In this document: positions 46,324-54,790 of the stretch, piece after piece
Numbering within the stretch: position 1 is the first letter of the stretch
Layout: the number at the start of each line of letters is the position of its first letter
Assembly (NCBI RefSeq): GCF_013694095.1
Contig: NZ_JACEFB010000019.1
Coordinates: 1 to 64,000, forward strand
DNA: 64,000 bases
Reading direction: 5' to 3'
Source: Thermogemmata fonticola
GTDB lineage: Bacteria > Planctomycetota > Planctomycetia > Gemmatales > Gemmataceae
Position numbers and translations under genes: made by a program
The notes under the pieces: model-generated
Seen by the model: only the letters and a program-made list of their open reading frames with translations
Told to the model about the DNA's origin: nothing
Database searches by the model: none

Positions 46324-46360
46324 ACTGAACGGCTTTCTCACTCGACTTTCTCCGTCGGAA
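46299..46360. repeat. Direct repeat overlapping the yceH 3' end
   Basis: A 26-base unit TTCTCACTCSACTTYCTCCGTCKGAA appears at 46299-46324 (covering the last codons and stop of yceH) and at 46335-46360, with three mismatches; period 36. Confidence 0.6.
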
Positions 46361-46818
46361 GAGTGCGGTCGGGATAGTGCGGTGGAAACGCCGGACAGTG
46401 CCGCCCGCCCGTTACTGCCTTCGTCGCCAGTGCGCAGTTGCGTGAAGATGACGAGACAGGACGAGGTTGCTGGTCCTATCGTTTTTTCTGCCAAAAGAGT
46501 GAATGCATCGAGTCTGAGCTGCGGAGAGGCCAAGTCGGATGGAGTTGCTCCGTCATGTCCAGATTTTCAATGCTAAGGTTTTGTTAGCTTGATCCTGTGT
46601 TTTCGGTGTGATGGAAAGGCATCATGCCGGGTGAGGGGGCGCGGCTAGTTGCTGAGAAGGGAGCGGAGCTGAGGAATTGCGGCAGGCAACTGAGATTGTC
46701 TCGTGTGGCCTGGAGAGGTGAAATAGAAAATTGATTGAGGTTCTGAGACACGGTAAAACAGGGATTGGAGCGTAGGTGCAGTTTCTGGTATTCGGGCACA
46801 TGCCGGGGATGCGGCATC
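46324..46818. other. Intergenic region downstream of yceH
   Basis: The 495-base stretch contains the second copy of the repeat above and otherwise no gene or RNA that I can support. The stretch 46690-46790 is AT-richer and may carry the promoter of the next gene. Confidence 0.45.
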
Positions 46819-47559
46819 ATGGATAGCCAGCGATGGAATCGGTCCACGGATCCCTACGAATTGTTGGAATACCTCTTCCCGATGCGCGGGATGGATAGTA
46901 CGGAACCCCAGCCGCGCTCATCACGGCTGTATTATCTGGCCTGTGGCCGTCGAGCATGGTATGTCCTGCCGGGAGTGTGCCAGGCGCTCCTCGTGTTAGG
47001 CGAGCGGCTCTATCATCCGTGGAACGTCGACACGGCTCTCCGCGACCAGCTTTATCCGTTGGCCGAAGAGTTGATTCATGCCCGTGGGGAGGCGGAACGT
47101 GTCAATCGGTTGGCCCAGCGGCTAGTGGGGGGAGGATGGAGCCTGCCTAACCATCTCTTCCTGACCCGCGATATTCCTCATGAGGAATGGCAGATTTATG
47201 CGGAGTTGATCTTTGCCCCTTACAATCCCCGGACTCCGCCCTTCCGGCGAATTCCCGCCGAGTATCATTCGGTCGAGTTGCTCCGGGATGTCTTTGCACC
47301 GCCTGATGTCGCTGCCCGCCGCTGGATTCCTGTCCCATGGCGAACGGAGACTGTCCGGCGACTGGCTCAGAAAGCCTACGATTCCTGCGATCGCCTTGAC
47401 TTCCTCATTCTCGCCGACGCTCTGGAGGAAGCGGGATGCCAGTGTGCCGTCACTTTGCAGCACCTGCGCGGCAAACACCCTCACATTCGGGGATGCTGGG
47501 TCTTGGAGTGGCTCCTGGAGCCGGAAAGGCGTAAAGGGCGTCCACCCACCCGCTCCTGA
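46819..47559 (+). CDS. Gemmata-type protein with DALEEAG...RGCWVL C-terminal signature
   Basis: The 246-residue protein starts at the ATG at 46819. Its middle (about 20-190) is of unknown family: YYLACGRRAWYVLPGVCQALLVLGERLYHP, with a VLGRGGGWSLPNH-like segment and no membrane or signal sequence. The C-terminus reads FLILADALEEAGCQCAVTLQHL followed by RGCWVLEWLL, a short domain shared by many Gemmata proteins, often with TIGR02996-type repeats. It is therefore a lineage-specific cytoplasmic protein; no enzymatic motif is visible. Confidence 0.75.
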   Translation: MDSQRWNRSTDPYELLEYLFPMRGMDSTEPQPRSSRLYYLACGRRAWYVLPGVCQALLVLGERLYHPWNVDTALRDQLYPLAEELIHARGEAERVNRLAQRLVGGGWSLPNHLFLTRDIPHEEWQIYAELIFAPYNPRTPPFRRIPAEYHSVELLRDVFAPPDVAARRWIPVPWRTETVRRLAQKAYDSCDRLDFLILADALEEAGCQCAVTLQHLRGKHPHIRGCWVLEWLLEPERRKGRPPTRS

Positions 47560-48031
47560 AGGCGGAGCGTTCTCCCTTCCGATCCGAACGGTCGGTCCAC
47601 ATTCCATCGGCGAGCGTCAGACTATTCCCCCTCTACCCGATCATCGCCTGGTTCTGGTTTCAAACAATCACAACGCTATTCCAGTCCCAGACATCGGAAT
47701 GCCAGAGTAGTTCCCGATTTACGGTGGTCAGAACCCCCGTGTTGATCCAAGGAGTTCCACGTGGAGCAGTACCGAGTGATGAATTTTTTGTGTTATTACT
47801 GTGAAATTACTATCAGAGAAAGTGAAGATAAAGCTCTTGGTAATTTCACATGAATTTCACTTCAGACATTTGCCTGTGCAGTAAATAAACAAAGTCAAGA
47901 TTACTGGGCGGTATTGCTGTTGGAGTGACGTTCCAGCGAATACCAGCCTAACTTGATGGGGCTACTCCAATCCAGGGTGGTCCTGGAGAAGGTAAGTGGC
48001 CTGAGTGGTTCGCTTTTAGGGGGAGACAGAC
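47560..48031. promoter_or_regulatory. AT-rich spacer with perfect 10-bp inverted repeat
   Basis: The 472-base region upstream of the DUF1559 gene is locally AT-rich. GTGAAATTAC at 47801-47810 is exactly mirrored by GTAATTTCAC at 47840-47849 (29-base loop), and TGAATTTCAC follows at 47851-47860. The arrangement could bind a dimeric regulator or fold in RNA. A ribosome site (GGGGAGA) precedes the GTG start at 48032. Confidence 0.5.
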
Positions 48032-49138
48032 GTGCAGAGTCGCCGTGGTTTTACCCTGATCGAGTTGCTGGTGGTGATTGCGATTATCGCAATCCTGATC
48101 GGCCTGTTGCTGCCGGCGGTGCAAAAAGTGCGGGAAGCCGCCGCACGCATGACGTGCCAGAACAATCTCAAGCAGATCGGTTTGGCGATCCACAATTTCC
48201 ACTCGGCTCAAGGACGGTTCCCCCGTTCGGGCGAGCATCTGGTAACCATCGGAGGTGTGGTTTACAAAACACAATGTTTACACAGTCCGTTAACAATGAT
48301 TCTGCCGTACATTGAGCAGGAGAATGTGTATCGTCAGTTCAATTTGCAATTTCGTTACAATGAAGGTCCCAATGCCTTGCTGGCGGCGGGGGGTCAAGGT
48401 CCTGGAGCGGTCATTAAGACTTACTTGTGCCCCAGCCAGAGTTTGCGGCAGAACGATCGCGATGCGGAGGGATATGCCGCTTCAGATTATGCAATCCTGC
48501 CGTACGTGGAGATCAGTACGGCGGCGTCCACTCTGACGGGCTTGCCGGCGGGACGATTCAACTCGGCTATGTCCTCCTCAGCCTATCCGAGTAACTTTTA
48601 CCAGTTTTATACCCCGGCCGCTGCCGACGTGTCCCCCTCAAAATCGTTGCAACTGCTGCCCTCGACTGCACTGGCAGCCATGGGATTCGATCCTTTCCGT
48701 GGCGGGGCGACGCTCAATATGTGTATCGACGGAACAAGCAATTCGATTCTCGTTTACGAGGATGCCGGCCGCAATGAGACCATGCACCCGGATTACAATC
48801 CGAGTTGGTACACTCTGGCGGGCAGCTTTCCGCCCAACTCTTATCTGGACCCTGTAGATGGCCATGGGCGGCGGCACTGGCGTTGGGCTGAGCCAGACAA
48901 CACCTCCGGCTGCTCCAAAACCATCAATAACAATCCTTCACCCCGTGGCGGTCCGCCCACTTGTCCCTGGATTTATCACGACTGTGGTCCCAATAACGAG
49001 TGGTTCAGCTTCCACAGCGGCGGGGCCAATGCTTGCATGGCCGATGGCAGTGTGCGCTTCTTCCGCGATACAATCTCCCTGCGGACCGTATACTCTCTGA
49101 GCACTCGCGACGGCGGTGAAATCTTCAACGAAGAATGA
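48032..49138 (+). CDS. DUF1559-family pseudopilin-like protein
   Basis: The start is a GTG with GGGGAGA nine bases upstream; length 368. A type IV prepilin-like N-terminus, [34 protein letters not shown], has the FTLIE cleavage site followed by the hydrophobic helix. The rest is the DUF1559 domain ([18 protein letters not shown] region, then the C-terminal [21 protein letters not shown]). These proteins occur in dozens of copies per planctomycete genome and probably assemble into extracellular or periplasmic fibres. The lipoprotein gene starts 46 bases downstream, as is often seen. Confidence 0.95.
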   Translation: MQSRRGFTLIELLVVIAIIAILIGLLLPAVQKVREAAARMTCQNNLKQIGLAIHNFHSAQGRFPRSGEHLVTIGGVVYKTQCLHSPLTMILPYIEQENVYRQFNLQFRYNEGPNALLAAGGQGPGAVIKTYLCPSQSLRQNDRDAEGYAASDYAILPYVEISTAASTLTGLPAGRFNSAMSSSAYPSNFYQFYTPAAADVSPSKSLQLLPSTALAAMGFDPFRGGATLNMCIDGTSNSILVYEDAGRNETMHPDYNPSWYTLAGSFPPNSYLDPVDGHGRRHWRWAEPDNTSGCSKTINNNPSPRGGPPTCPWIYHDCGPNNEWFSFHSGGANACMADGSVRFFRDTISLRTVYSLSTRDGGEIFNEE

Positions 49139-49184
49139 ACTTCCCTTCCCAGAGATGGCCTTGGACACTGGCGGAGGACAGAGC

Positions 49185-49634
49185 ATGACGAACAGAGCCA
49201 TGACGGACAAGCGACCCCTTCCGAAGGCGCTGGGTCGAATGCTGGGAATGGGACTGCTGGCAGGATTGCTCGCAGCAGTGGGATGTGCGGGAGAACGCAA
49301 GCCGATTGTTCCGGTGCGTGGTACGATCCGCTTTTCTGACGGCCAACCCCTACCCGCAGGGACGACCCTGAAGTTTGAGCCAGCCGAGGGACGAACGGGA
49401 ACGGCCACGGCGACAGTGGAGGCGGGCGGCAGCTTTCAAGCCATTCATGTCTCCGGTCGTTCCGGCGTTGAAATTGGCAAATACATGGTTCAGGTCTTCC
49501 CCCCTCGCGAGGCGGAAAAAGAGTTCTACAAGTATGTCAGTCGAGAAGCCGCGGAAGGGTCGCTGATTGCCGAAGTGCGCGAAGGGACGGAAAACCTACA
49601 ACTGACCTTACCAAAAACAGGCCGTTCTCCGTGA
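49185..49634 (+). CDS. Small lipoprotein downstream of DUF1559 gene
   Basis: The 149-residue product starts at the ATG at 49185, with GGAGG eight bases before it. A lipobox-like segment ends LAAVGC|AGERKP, giving a lipid-modified Cys around residue 26. The mature part is a single beta-sandwich-like domain (VPVRGTIRFSDGQPLPAGTTLKFEP, GKYMVQVFPPRE), like the carboxypeptidase-regulatory or transthyretin-like folds. Such proteins commonly follow DUF1559 genes in this lineage, suggesting co-assembly on the surface. Confidence 0.82.
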   Translation: MTNRAMTDKRPLPKALGRMLGMGLLAGLLAAVGCAGERKPIVPVRGTIRFSDGQPLPAGTTLKFEPAEGRTGTATATVEAGGSFQAIHVSGRSGVEIGKYMVQVFPPREAEKEFYKYVSREAAEGSLIAEVREGTENLQLTLPKTGRSP

Positions 49635-49781
49635 CCCCGCGTAGCGTAGGGTTGTAGCGGCTGGCAATGCCCTTGTTGCTCAGAAGGAAAGTCTGCTGGG
49701 CAGGAAGGGTTTTTAGCTGGCCAATGTTTCCTCAAGCTCCTGCGTTCGGAGGAAGAGAGGCCGAGTTCAGGGAAGGGAAGA

Positions 49782-50396
49782 TCACTTTACAGGAACGGCT
49801 CGCTCCTTATTGGCCTTGAGGAATTCAACTGCTTTGGCAGGTTCTGCTAGTTCTGGGGGCAACTGCGGGCGGCCCGTCCGCTGAGGGATCAGTTCCTCTC
49901 CTGTTTGGCCTTTTTTGTGAAACTCTTTCATGCGGCGGATTTTGTCTTGCACCCGCATCAGTCCTTCCAACAGGGCCTCCGGTCGTGGGGGGCAGCCCGG
50001 CACATAAACGTCCACGGGAACGACCAGATCGACGCCTTTGACCACGTTGTAACCGTACTTGTAATACGGTCCCCCGCCGCAGGTGCACGCTCCCATAGCG
50101 ATGACGAACTTCGGGTCCGGCATCTGCTCGTAGAGGCGGCGGACCCGCTCGGCCATCTTCATGTTGACGGTTCCCGCCACGATCATCAGGTCCGCTTGCC
50201 GGGGAGTGGCTCGGAAAGCTCCTGCACCGAAACGGTCGATGTCATACCGCGGGGCGCCCGTGGCCATCATCTCAATCGCGCAGCAGGCCAGGCCGAAGGT
50301 CAACGGCCAGAGACTCGACTCACGCGCCCAATTGATGGCGTACTCCAGACTGGTAACGACCAAGCCGTCTTCCAGACGTCCTTCAAGCAAGCCCAT
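49782..50396 (-). CDS. nuoB: NADH-quinone oxidoreductase subunit B
   Basis: NuoB carries the terminal [4Fe-4S] cluster N2 of complex I, next to the quinone site. The 204-residue protein contains the ligand pattern LACCAIEMM (two adjacent Cys), GACTCGGG and [11 protein letters not shown]. The C-terminal extension after about residue 165 ([23 protein letters not shown]) is longer than in E. coli. It is the third gene of a minus-strand group nuoI-nuoA-nuoB, with a 109-base gap after nuoA. nuoC and nuoD, its usual partners, are absent from the window. Confidence 0.96.
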   Translation of the reverse strand: MGLLEGRLEDGLVVTSLEYAINWARESSLWPLTFGLACCAIEMMATGAPRYDIDRFGAGAFRATPRQADLMIVAGTVNMKMAERVRRLYEQMPDPKFVIAMGACTCGGGPYYKYGYNVVKGVDLVVPVDVYVPGCPPRPEALLEGLMRVQDKIRRMKEFHKKGQTGEELIPQRTGRPQLPPELAEPAKAVEFLKANKERAVPVK

Positions 50397-50505
50397 GATG
50401 GCGGACTCCGGTTAAGGTCGGTGCAGGCCGGGATTTCCAGAACATCGTGGATTCAACCGTTAGCAGTTACGATTAATTGTAGGTAGGAACAGTTGGGATG
50501 TTTCT

Positions 50506-51090
50506 TCAGGCAGCGGTAGTACTAACCTCCTGAGGAGAAGCGGCTGAGGTAGCGACAACAGGCGGGGAGGCGGGGGACAAGGTCGGCTCCGGTGTTTGCT
50601 GGGCCGCTGTACTGCGAACCCAGTACAGATCGCCGCGTCTCCACAGGTAGGCATAACCCACGAGGAGCACGCCGAAAAAGACGGCCAGATCCGCCAGGGC
50701 GAGGGTGGCAAACCGCTGCAAGGCATCCGCCGTGGGCAAGACGGCCTCTGGCTCAGGAGGGTGAAGCTGCAACTGACGGGCGGCTGCCTGACGTTCGGCC
50801 AGGGGGAGCGTTGGGTCTGCCGCGCGCTGCGCACTGCCAAAGATCACTGCCCAGGGGAAAAAGAAGGCGATCTCGACATCAAACACGACAAACAGCAGGG
50901 CCACGACGTAAAAACGCAGATCAAACTGCACCCAGGCGCTGCCCACAGGTTGCTCCCCGCATTCGTACACCTGCGTCTTCATGGGATTGGGGCGATCGGG
51001 GCGAATCAATCGGCCTAGGAGCAGATTCAACCCCAAGAGGGCCGCCCCAACGCTGACGAAGATGAGAACGACCAGCACCACCTCCGGCAT
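50506..51090 (-). CDS. nuoA: NADH-quinone oxidoreductase subunit A
   Basis: NuoA is a three-helix membrane subunit near the quinone-binding region of complex I. The 194-residue product has helices at about 5-25 (VVLVVLIFVSVGAALLGLNLLLG), 65-90 (FYVVALLFVVFDVEIAFFFPWAV, containing the conserved FDVE) and about 145-165. The motif KTQVYECGEQPVGSAWVQFDLRFY is the conserved loop. A non-conserved insertion (about 95-130) and a Pro/Ser/Ala-rich tail make it longer than the usual 120-150 residues. GGAGG lies eight bases before the ATG. Confidence 0.95.
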   Translation of the reverse strand: MPEVVLVVLIFVSVGAALLGLNLLLGRLIRPDRPNPMKTQVYECGEQPVGSAWVQFDLRFYVVALLFVVFDVEIAFFFPWAVIFGSAQRAADPTLPLAERQAAARQLQLHPPEPEAVLPTADALQRFATLALADLAVFFGVLLVGYAYLWRRGDLYWVRSTAAQQTPEPTLSPASPPVVATSAASPQEVSTTAA

Positions 51091-51159
51091 GGCAGATTCC
51101 TCCGCTCCATCATACTTTGGCGTGGATGGATGCCGCCTCGCTATCTTGATCCGCCACCC

Positions 51160-51765
51160 TCAGGAGCGTCCCTCGCTTGGTGCTCCCGGCTTTCCTCCCG
51201 ACCCCTCGGAAGTGGAACCGTCCGCAGGGGTGCCGCTGGCTGCCGGCGCTTGCTTCGTCCACACCGGCAAGGTGATCCGCTTGGATTCCTGCACTGCGGT
51301 CGGGTTGAGCGTATCCTGGCCCCAAGCCACATCCAGCGGTAATTTGGCAAAATCGACAATGCAACCGTCCCGGCTGTACGTGCTCAGATCGTACGTGGAA
51401 CTCATGAACAAGCAGTCGACGGGGCAAGGGTCCACACACAGGGCGCAGAACATGCACTTGGTGTAATCGATCTTGAACCCTTTGATCACGAAGCCTTTCA
51501 GAGGGGGTGGGGCTTTTTCCTTTTCAATATAGATGCAGTCGACGGGACAGGCTCGTGCACACTTGTCACAACCGATGCAGGTTGTCAAATCGAAGCGATG
51601 AAAGCCCCGATAGCGCGGGCGAATGGGAACCGGGCGTTCGGGGTACTGAAAATAAGCCGTGAAAGGGCGGCGGACATAGGACTGCACAAAGGTGTGCAAC
51701 GTGACATACATGCTGCGGGCAATGGTGCTGACGGCCAGGCCGACATTGCGGAACCAGGTACGCAT
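51160..51765 (-). CDS. nuoI: NADH-quinone oxidoreductase subunit I
   Basis: NuoI holds two [4Fe-4S] clusters (N6a, N6b). The 201-residue protein has an amphipathic N-terminal helix and the paired ferredoxin motifs CIGCDKCARACPVDC and CMFCALCVDPCPVDC. The C-terminus (after about 165) adds a Pro/Ser/Gly-rich tail not present in E. coli NuoI. It opens the nuoI-nuoA-nuoB group on the minus strand, with a ribosome site GGAGAGG close to the ATG and a 69-base gap to nuoA. The order and company are unlike the canonical nuoA-N operon. Confidence 0.96.
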   Translation of the reverse strand: MRTWFRNVGLAVSTIARSMYVTLHTFVQSYVRRPFTAYFQYPERPVPIRPRYRGFHRFDLTTCIGCDKCARACPVDCIYIEKEKAPPPLKGFVIKGFKIDYTKCMFCALCVDPCPVDCLFMSSTYDLSTYSRDGCIVDFAKLPLDVAWGQDTLNPTAVQESKRITLPVWTKQAPAASGTPADGSTSEGSGGKPGAPSEGRS

Positions 51766-52034
51766 AGAACCTCTCCAAGGGTAGTCCGGGCTGGACCCAA
51801 GCAGGGCATGCTCCTTCGCCGGAACTGCTGGCCGTTGGCCTTGTCCTTACGCGGAGCGAGACCCGCCCTAATGTCATCATAGCCCCTTGGACCGGCTCTG
51901 TCGTCAGCATGAGGCAAAACTCGCGGCGGGATCACAGGAAGCCGGGGGGTATCAAGCGGGTGGTTCCGAGGATGAAAATCCGCATTCCTCCAGGGAAGGA
52001 ATCGGCGACGCATCGGCTGGTCTTTGGGCGGTGC

Positions 52035-53318
52035 TCAGGGTGACACAGCAGCGACGGCGAGTTCCTGGAGCACTTGCCGCATCGGGGAAGCATCGGCGTT
52101 GGGCAAACCCGTTCGCTGAATGAGCAGGATGATGAACAAGTCCCGCTGAGGGTCGATCCACCCTTGGGTGCCAAAAGCGCCGCCGTGGCCGTAGCTGCCG
52201 GCTGAGAGCATGCTCGTGACTCCTTGCGGTTGGCGCACAACGGCCCAGCCGTAGCCGAAGCCCATGCCCTCCACAAAACCGGTTTTCAACTCACCTGTTT
52301 GGAGCCGGGTCATTTCGGCGACTGCTTTGGGACTGAGAATGCGGGTACCATCGAGTTCCCCCTGGCGCAGCATCATACGGTAGAAGCGAGCCAAGTCCGC
52401 TCCGCTGCTGACCAAGCCGCCCGCGGGCACGGGATGGCGAGGTTGTGGTACCAAGGCGATGAGGGTATTCGGATTGGGTACAAGCCGCCCATTTTTGTCC
52501 AGACCGTAGGTCACCGCCAGGCGGCGCATCTGTTCAGAAGTGGGTGCGAAGGTCGTGTCATACATTCCTAAGGGCAGAAAGATCCGCTGACGGAGGAACT
52601 CTTCGTAACGTTGACCGCTGACCACTTCAATCAGCCGGCCCAGGGTGTCAATGCCGGGGTTGGAGTAGCTCCAGCGCGTGCCGGGATCGAATTGCAGAGG
52701 GGAAAGGGCGGCGGCTAAAGTAGTCTCGGCCAGGGTTCGGTGCCGCCGCACATAAACATCATTGACGCCGGGGGGATAGGGGGCCAAACCCGCCGTATGG
52801 GTGAGGAGGTCCCGGACCTTAATCGGTCGCTGAGGGGGGCGGAGTACCACACGCTGGGGGGACTGTTCGACCAAGACCATCGAGCGGCTGAATTCCGGCA
52901 GATATTTGGCCACGTCGTCGTCCGGGTGCAGTTTCCCTTCATCGACGAGGATCATGACCGCAACGGCGGTGATGGGCTTGGTCATGGAGGCGATGCGGAA
53001 GAGGGCATCTTTGGGCATCGGCGCGCGGGCTTCCCGATCGCGCCAGCCGACCGCTTCGTGATGGATAATTCCCCCGGAGCGCCCCACCACGGTGACAGCC
53101 CCGGCGATCTCCCCTTGCTGGACGAACCGTTGCAGAGCCGGCGCAATGGCCGCGAGCTTCTCCGGATGGAGCACCGCCTTCGGAGCCGGTAACGGCTGTT
53201 GGGCCGGAATCCCCTGCGCTTGGGGAGGCTGTCCTGAGGAGGAGGCCGCCGCCGCTGCGAGTACGCAAACCAGCAGAGCTAGCCCCACAAATCGCCGAAG
53301 CCAAAACCACGATGTCAT
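52035..53318 (-). CDS. Exported serine hydrolase of the class C beta-lactamase/esterase group
   Basis: The ATG at 53318 has GGGGAG eight bases upstream; 427 residues. A signal peptide (LRRFVGLALLVCVLAAAAASSSG) predicts export. Catalytic motifs: Ser-x-x-Lys as RIASMTKPITAV (about 100), Tyr-x-Asn as WSYSNPGIDTLG (about 200) and a late HGGAFGTQGWIDP near 390 in the place of the KTG/HxG box. These fit the beta-lactamase-related (Pfam beta-lactamase) group, including esterases and D-Ala-D-Ala-type peptidases. A true beta-lactamase cannot be asserted from reading alone. Confidence 0.92.
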   Translation of the reverse strand: MTSWFWLRRFVGLALLVCVLAAAAASSSGQPPQAQGIPAQQPLPAPKAVLHPEKLAAIAPALQRFVQQGEIAGAVTVVGRSGGIIHHEAVGWRDREARAPMPKDALFRIASMTKPITAVAVMILVDEGKLHPDDDVAKYLPEFSRSMVLVEQSPQRVVLRPPQRPIKVRDLLTHTAGLAPYPPGVNDVYVRRHRTLAETTLAAALSPLQFDPGTRWSYSNPGIDTLGRLIEVVSGQRYEEFLRQRIFLPLGMYDTTFAPTSEQMRRLAVTYGLDKNGRLVPNPNTLIALVPQPRHPVPAGGLVSSGADLARFYRMMLRQGELDGTRILSPKAVAEMTRLQTGELKTGFVEGMGFGYGWAVVRQPQGVTSMLSAGSYGHGGAFGTQGWIDPQRDLFIILLIQRTGLPNADASPMRQVLQELAVAAVSP

Positions 53319-53545
53319 GATCCCATCTCCCCGAAAGTTCTGAAAGTTAGAGTGCCGTGAAACCATTTGCTACTGCACATCAAACCCATCCTGTGGCTTT
53401 CCCACCCAGTGCTGAAGCAGTTGTTCCCTTCGGTCCATCAACCGAGGCGGCCGAGTGCGGCGTTGCAGTTGTTGCTACTGTGGGGATGGCGTGGGATGAT
53501 GGCCACAGGGAAGAAAGTTTTTGCTCGTCAGAGACTTTCCCGCTC

Positions 53546-54646
53546 TTAAAGGCTTTCCCGGAGTTGACGGAGGCGATCCCGCTGGGAGAGGAGGCGTTCC
53601 TCATCTTTGAGGGTCTGGAAGATGTCTAGCAGCCGGACCGCCGCTTTGTGGGCCTCGTATTTATCCGTGTTATAAACTGTTTCCACCCACAAATAGGCCC
53701 ACATGGCGTCGCGCAAGCGCTGGGGGTCCTGGCGATAGAGTTCGCCCAAGATGTTGAAAGCAGTCGCTCGCACCTGGGGATCAGTCAGTTTATCCAGACG
53801 CTGCTCGATCTGCTTGGCCAGTTTGTCGATGGCGGCGGGAGATAGTCCTTGTCGGGCTTCCTGGATGGCCAGGTCATACAGTTCCAGGCGGTCGCGGGCG
53901 CTTCCCAGCTTGGCATCTTTGAGGGCAGCGCTCAGGGCACTGGCGGCGGCAGCATAATTTTTGCTGCGGAAGAGCGCGTCAACTTGCTGAATGGCCGCTT
54001 CGAGCCGCAAATCCGCGGGCAGATCGCTGAGTTTGGAAATACTCGACCAGAGGCGGGCGGCTGCGTCATACTGGCCGAGTTCGACCTGAAGGCGGCTGGC
54101 CGTTCGGGCCGCGAGCCAGACTTCCCAGCCGCTGGTATGCGTCGTCAGAAAACTGTCCCACTCCTTGAGGGCGGCTTCGGCTAGCTCTTTCCAGCGGGGG
54201 CTGTCCGCTTCGAGATCAGCTAGGCGGGTCGCAATGAGCGCCAGGCGGTATTCCAAGTGGCGCCGGGCGGCCGGGTCCTTGGCCTTTTTCAGCAGATCTG
54301 CGTAAGTCGTTCGCGCTGCATCGTAATCCTTTTTCGTCTTCTTGTCCTCATTGTTGAAGGCAGCCTTGAAAGAGATGCGGTCCACATCGGGTAGATCGCC
54401 AGGTTCGATGCGGAGAATCTCTTCAAAGTTGAGCAGGGTGGCTTTCTTGTCGCTGGAGACCAGTTGCAGGCCGTTCTTGGTCAACATCAGTTTGCCCGTG
54501 AGGGTGCGGGTGCTGCCATCCTTTCGGTCCCGGATTTCCACCCGATCCAGGGTCGGAGCTTGAGCCAGCACTACCGAGCCGGAGAGTAAGGCGAGGCACC
54601 CGCCGCACGTGAGCATCAACCGCAGCAGCCACGGGGAATGTCGCAT
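53546..54646 (-). CDS. Secreted helical repeat (TPR-like) protein
   Basis: Start at 54646 with AGGAG eight bases before it; 366 residues. A signal peptide (LLRLMLTCGGCLALLSGSVVLAQ) is followed by a short beta domain (about 30-80) and then helix pairs of TPR-like character (YDAAARLWSSISKLSDLP, IQQVDALFRSKNYAAAASALSAAL). No enzymatic motif is visible. It follows, after 145 bases, the larger 1214-residue repeat protein on the same strand; the pair is likely co-transcribed and may act together in the envelope. Confidence 0.8.
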   Translation of the reverse strand: MRHSPWLLRLMLTCGGCLALLSGSVVLAQAPTLDRVEIRDRKDGSTRTLTGKLMLTKNGLQLVSSDKKATLLNFEEILRIEPGDLPDVDRISFKAAFNNEDKKTKKDYDAARTTYADLLKKAKDPAARRHLEYRLALIATRLADLEADSPRWKELAEAALKEWDSFLTTHTSGWEVWLAARTASRLQVELGQYDAAARLWSSISKLSDLPADLRLEAAIQQVDALFRSKNYAAAASALSAALKDAKLGSARDRLELYDLAIQEARQGLSPAAIDKLAKQIEQRLDKLTDPQVRATAFNILGELYRQDPQRLRDAMWAYLWVETVYNTDKYEAHKAAVRLLDIFQTLKDEERLLSQRDRLRQLRESL

Positions 54647-54790
54647 CGGAGATTCTCCTAGGAGAAGGACCATCATAACACCGTATCAGCCGTGGAATGA
54701 GCTTATTTTATTTCGGTGACGCCATTGTAGGGCCATGCTGCTCAGCCGCTCTTCCTGACGAGTGAGGGAAGTGGAAGCGGTGAGCGCCGC

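Noticed and set aside
46271-46576. ORF overlapping the end of yceH
   Set aside because: It reads the repeat-bearing region in a different frame and lacks any start signal or recognizable domain.
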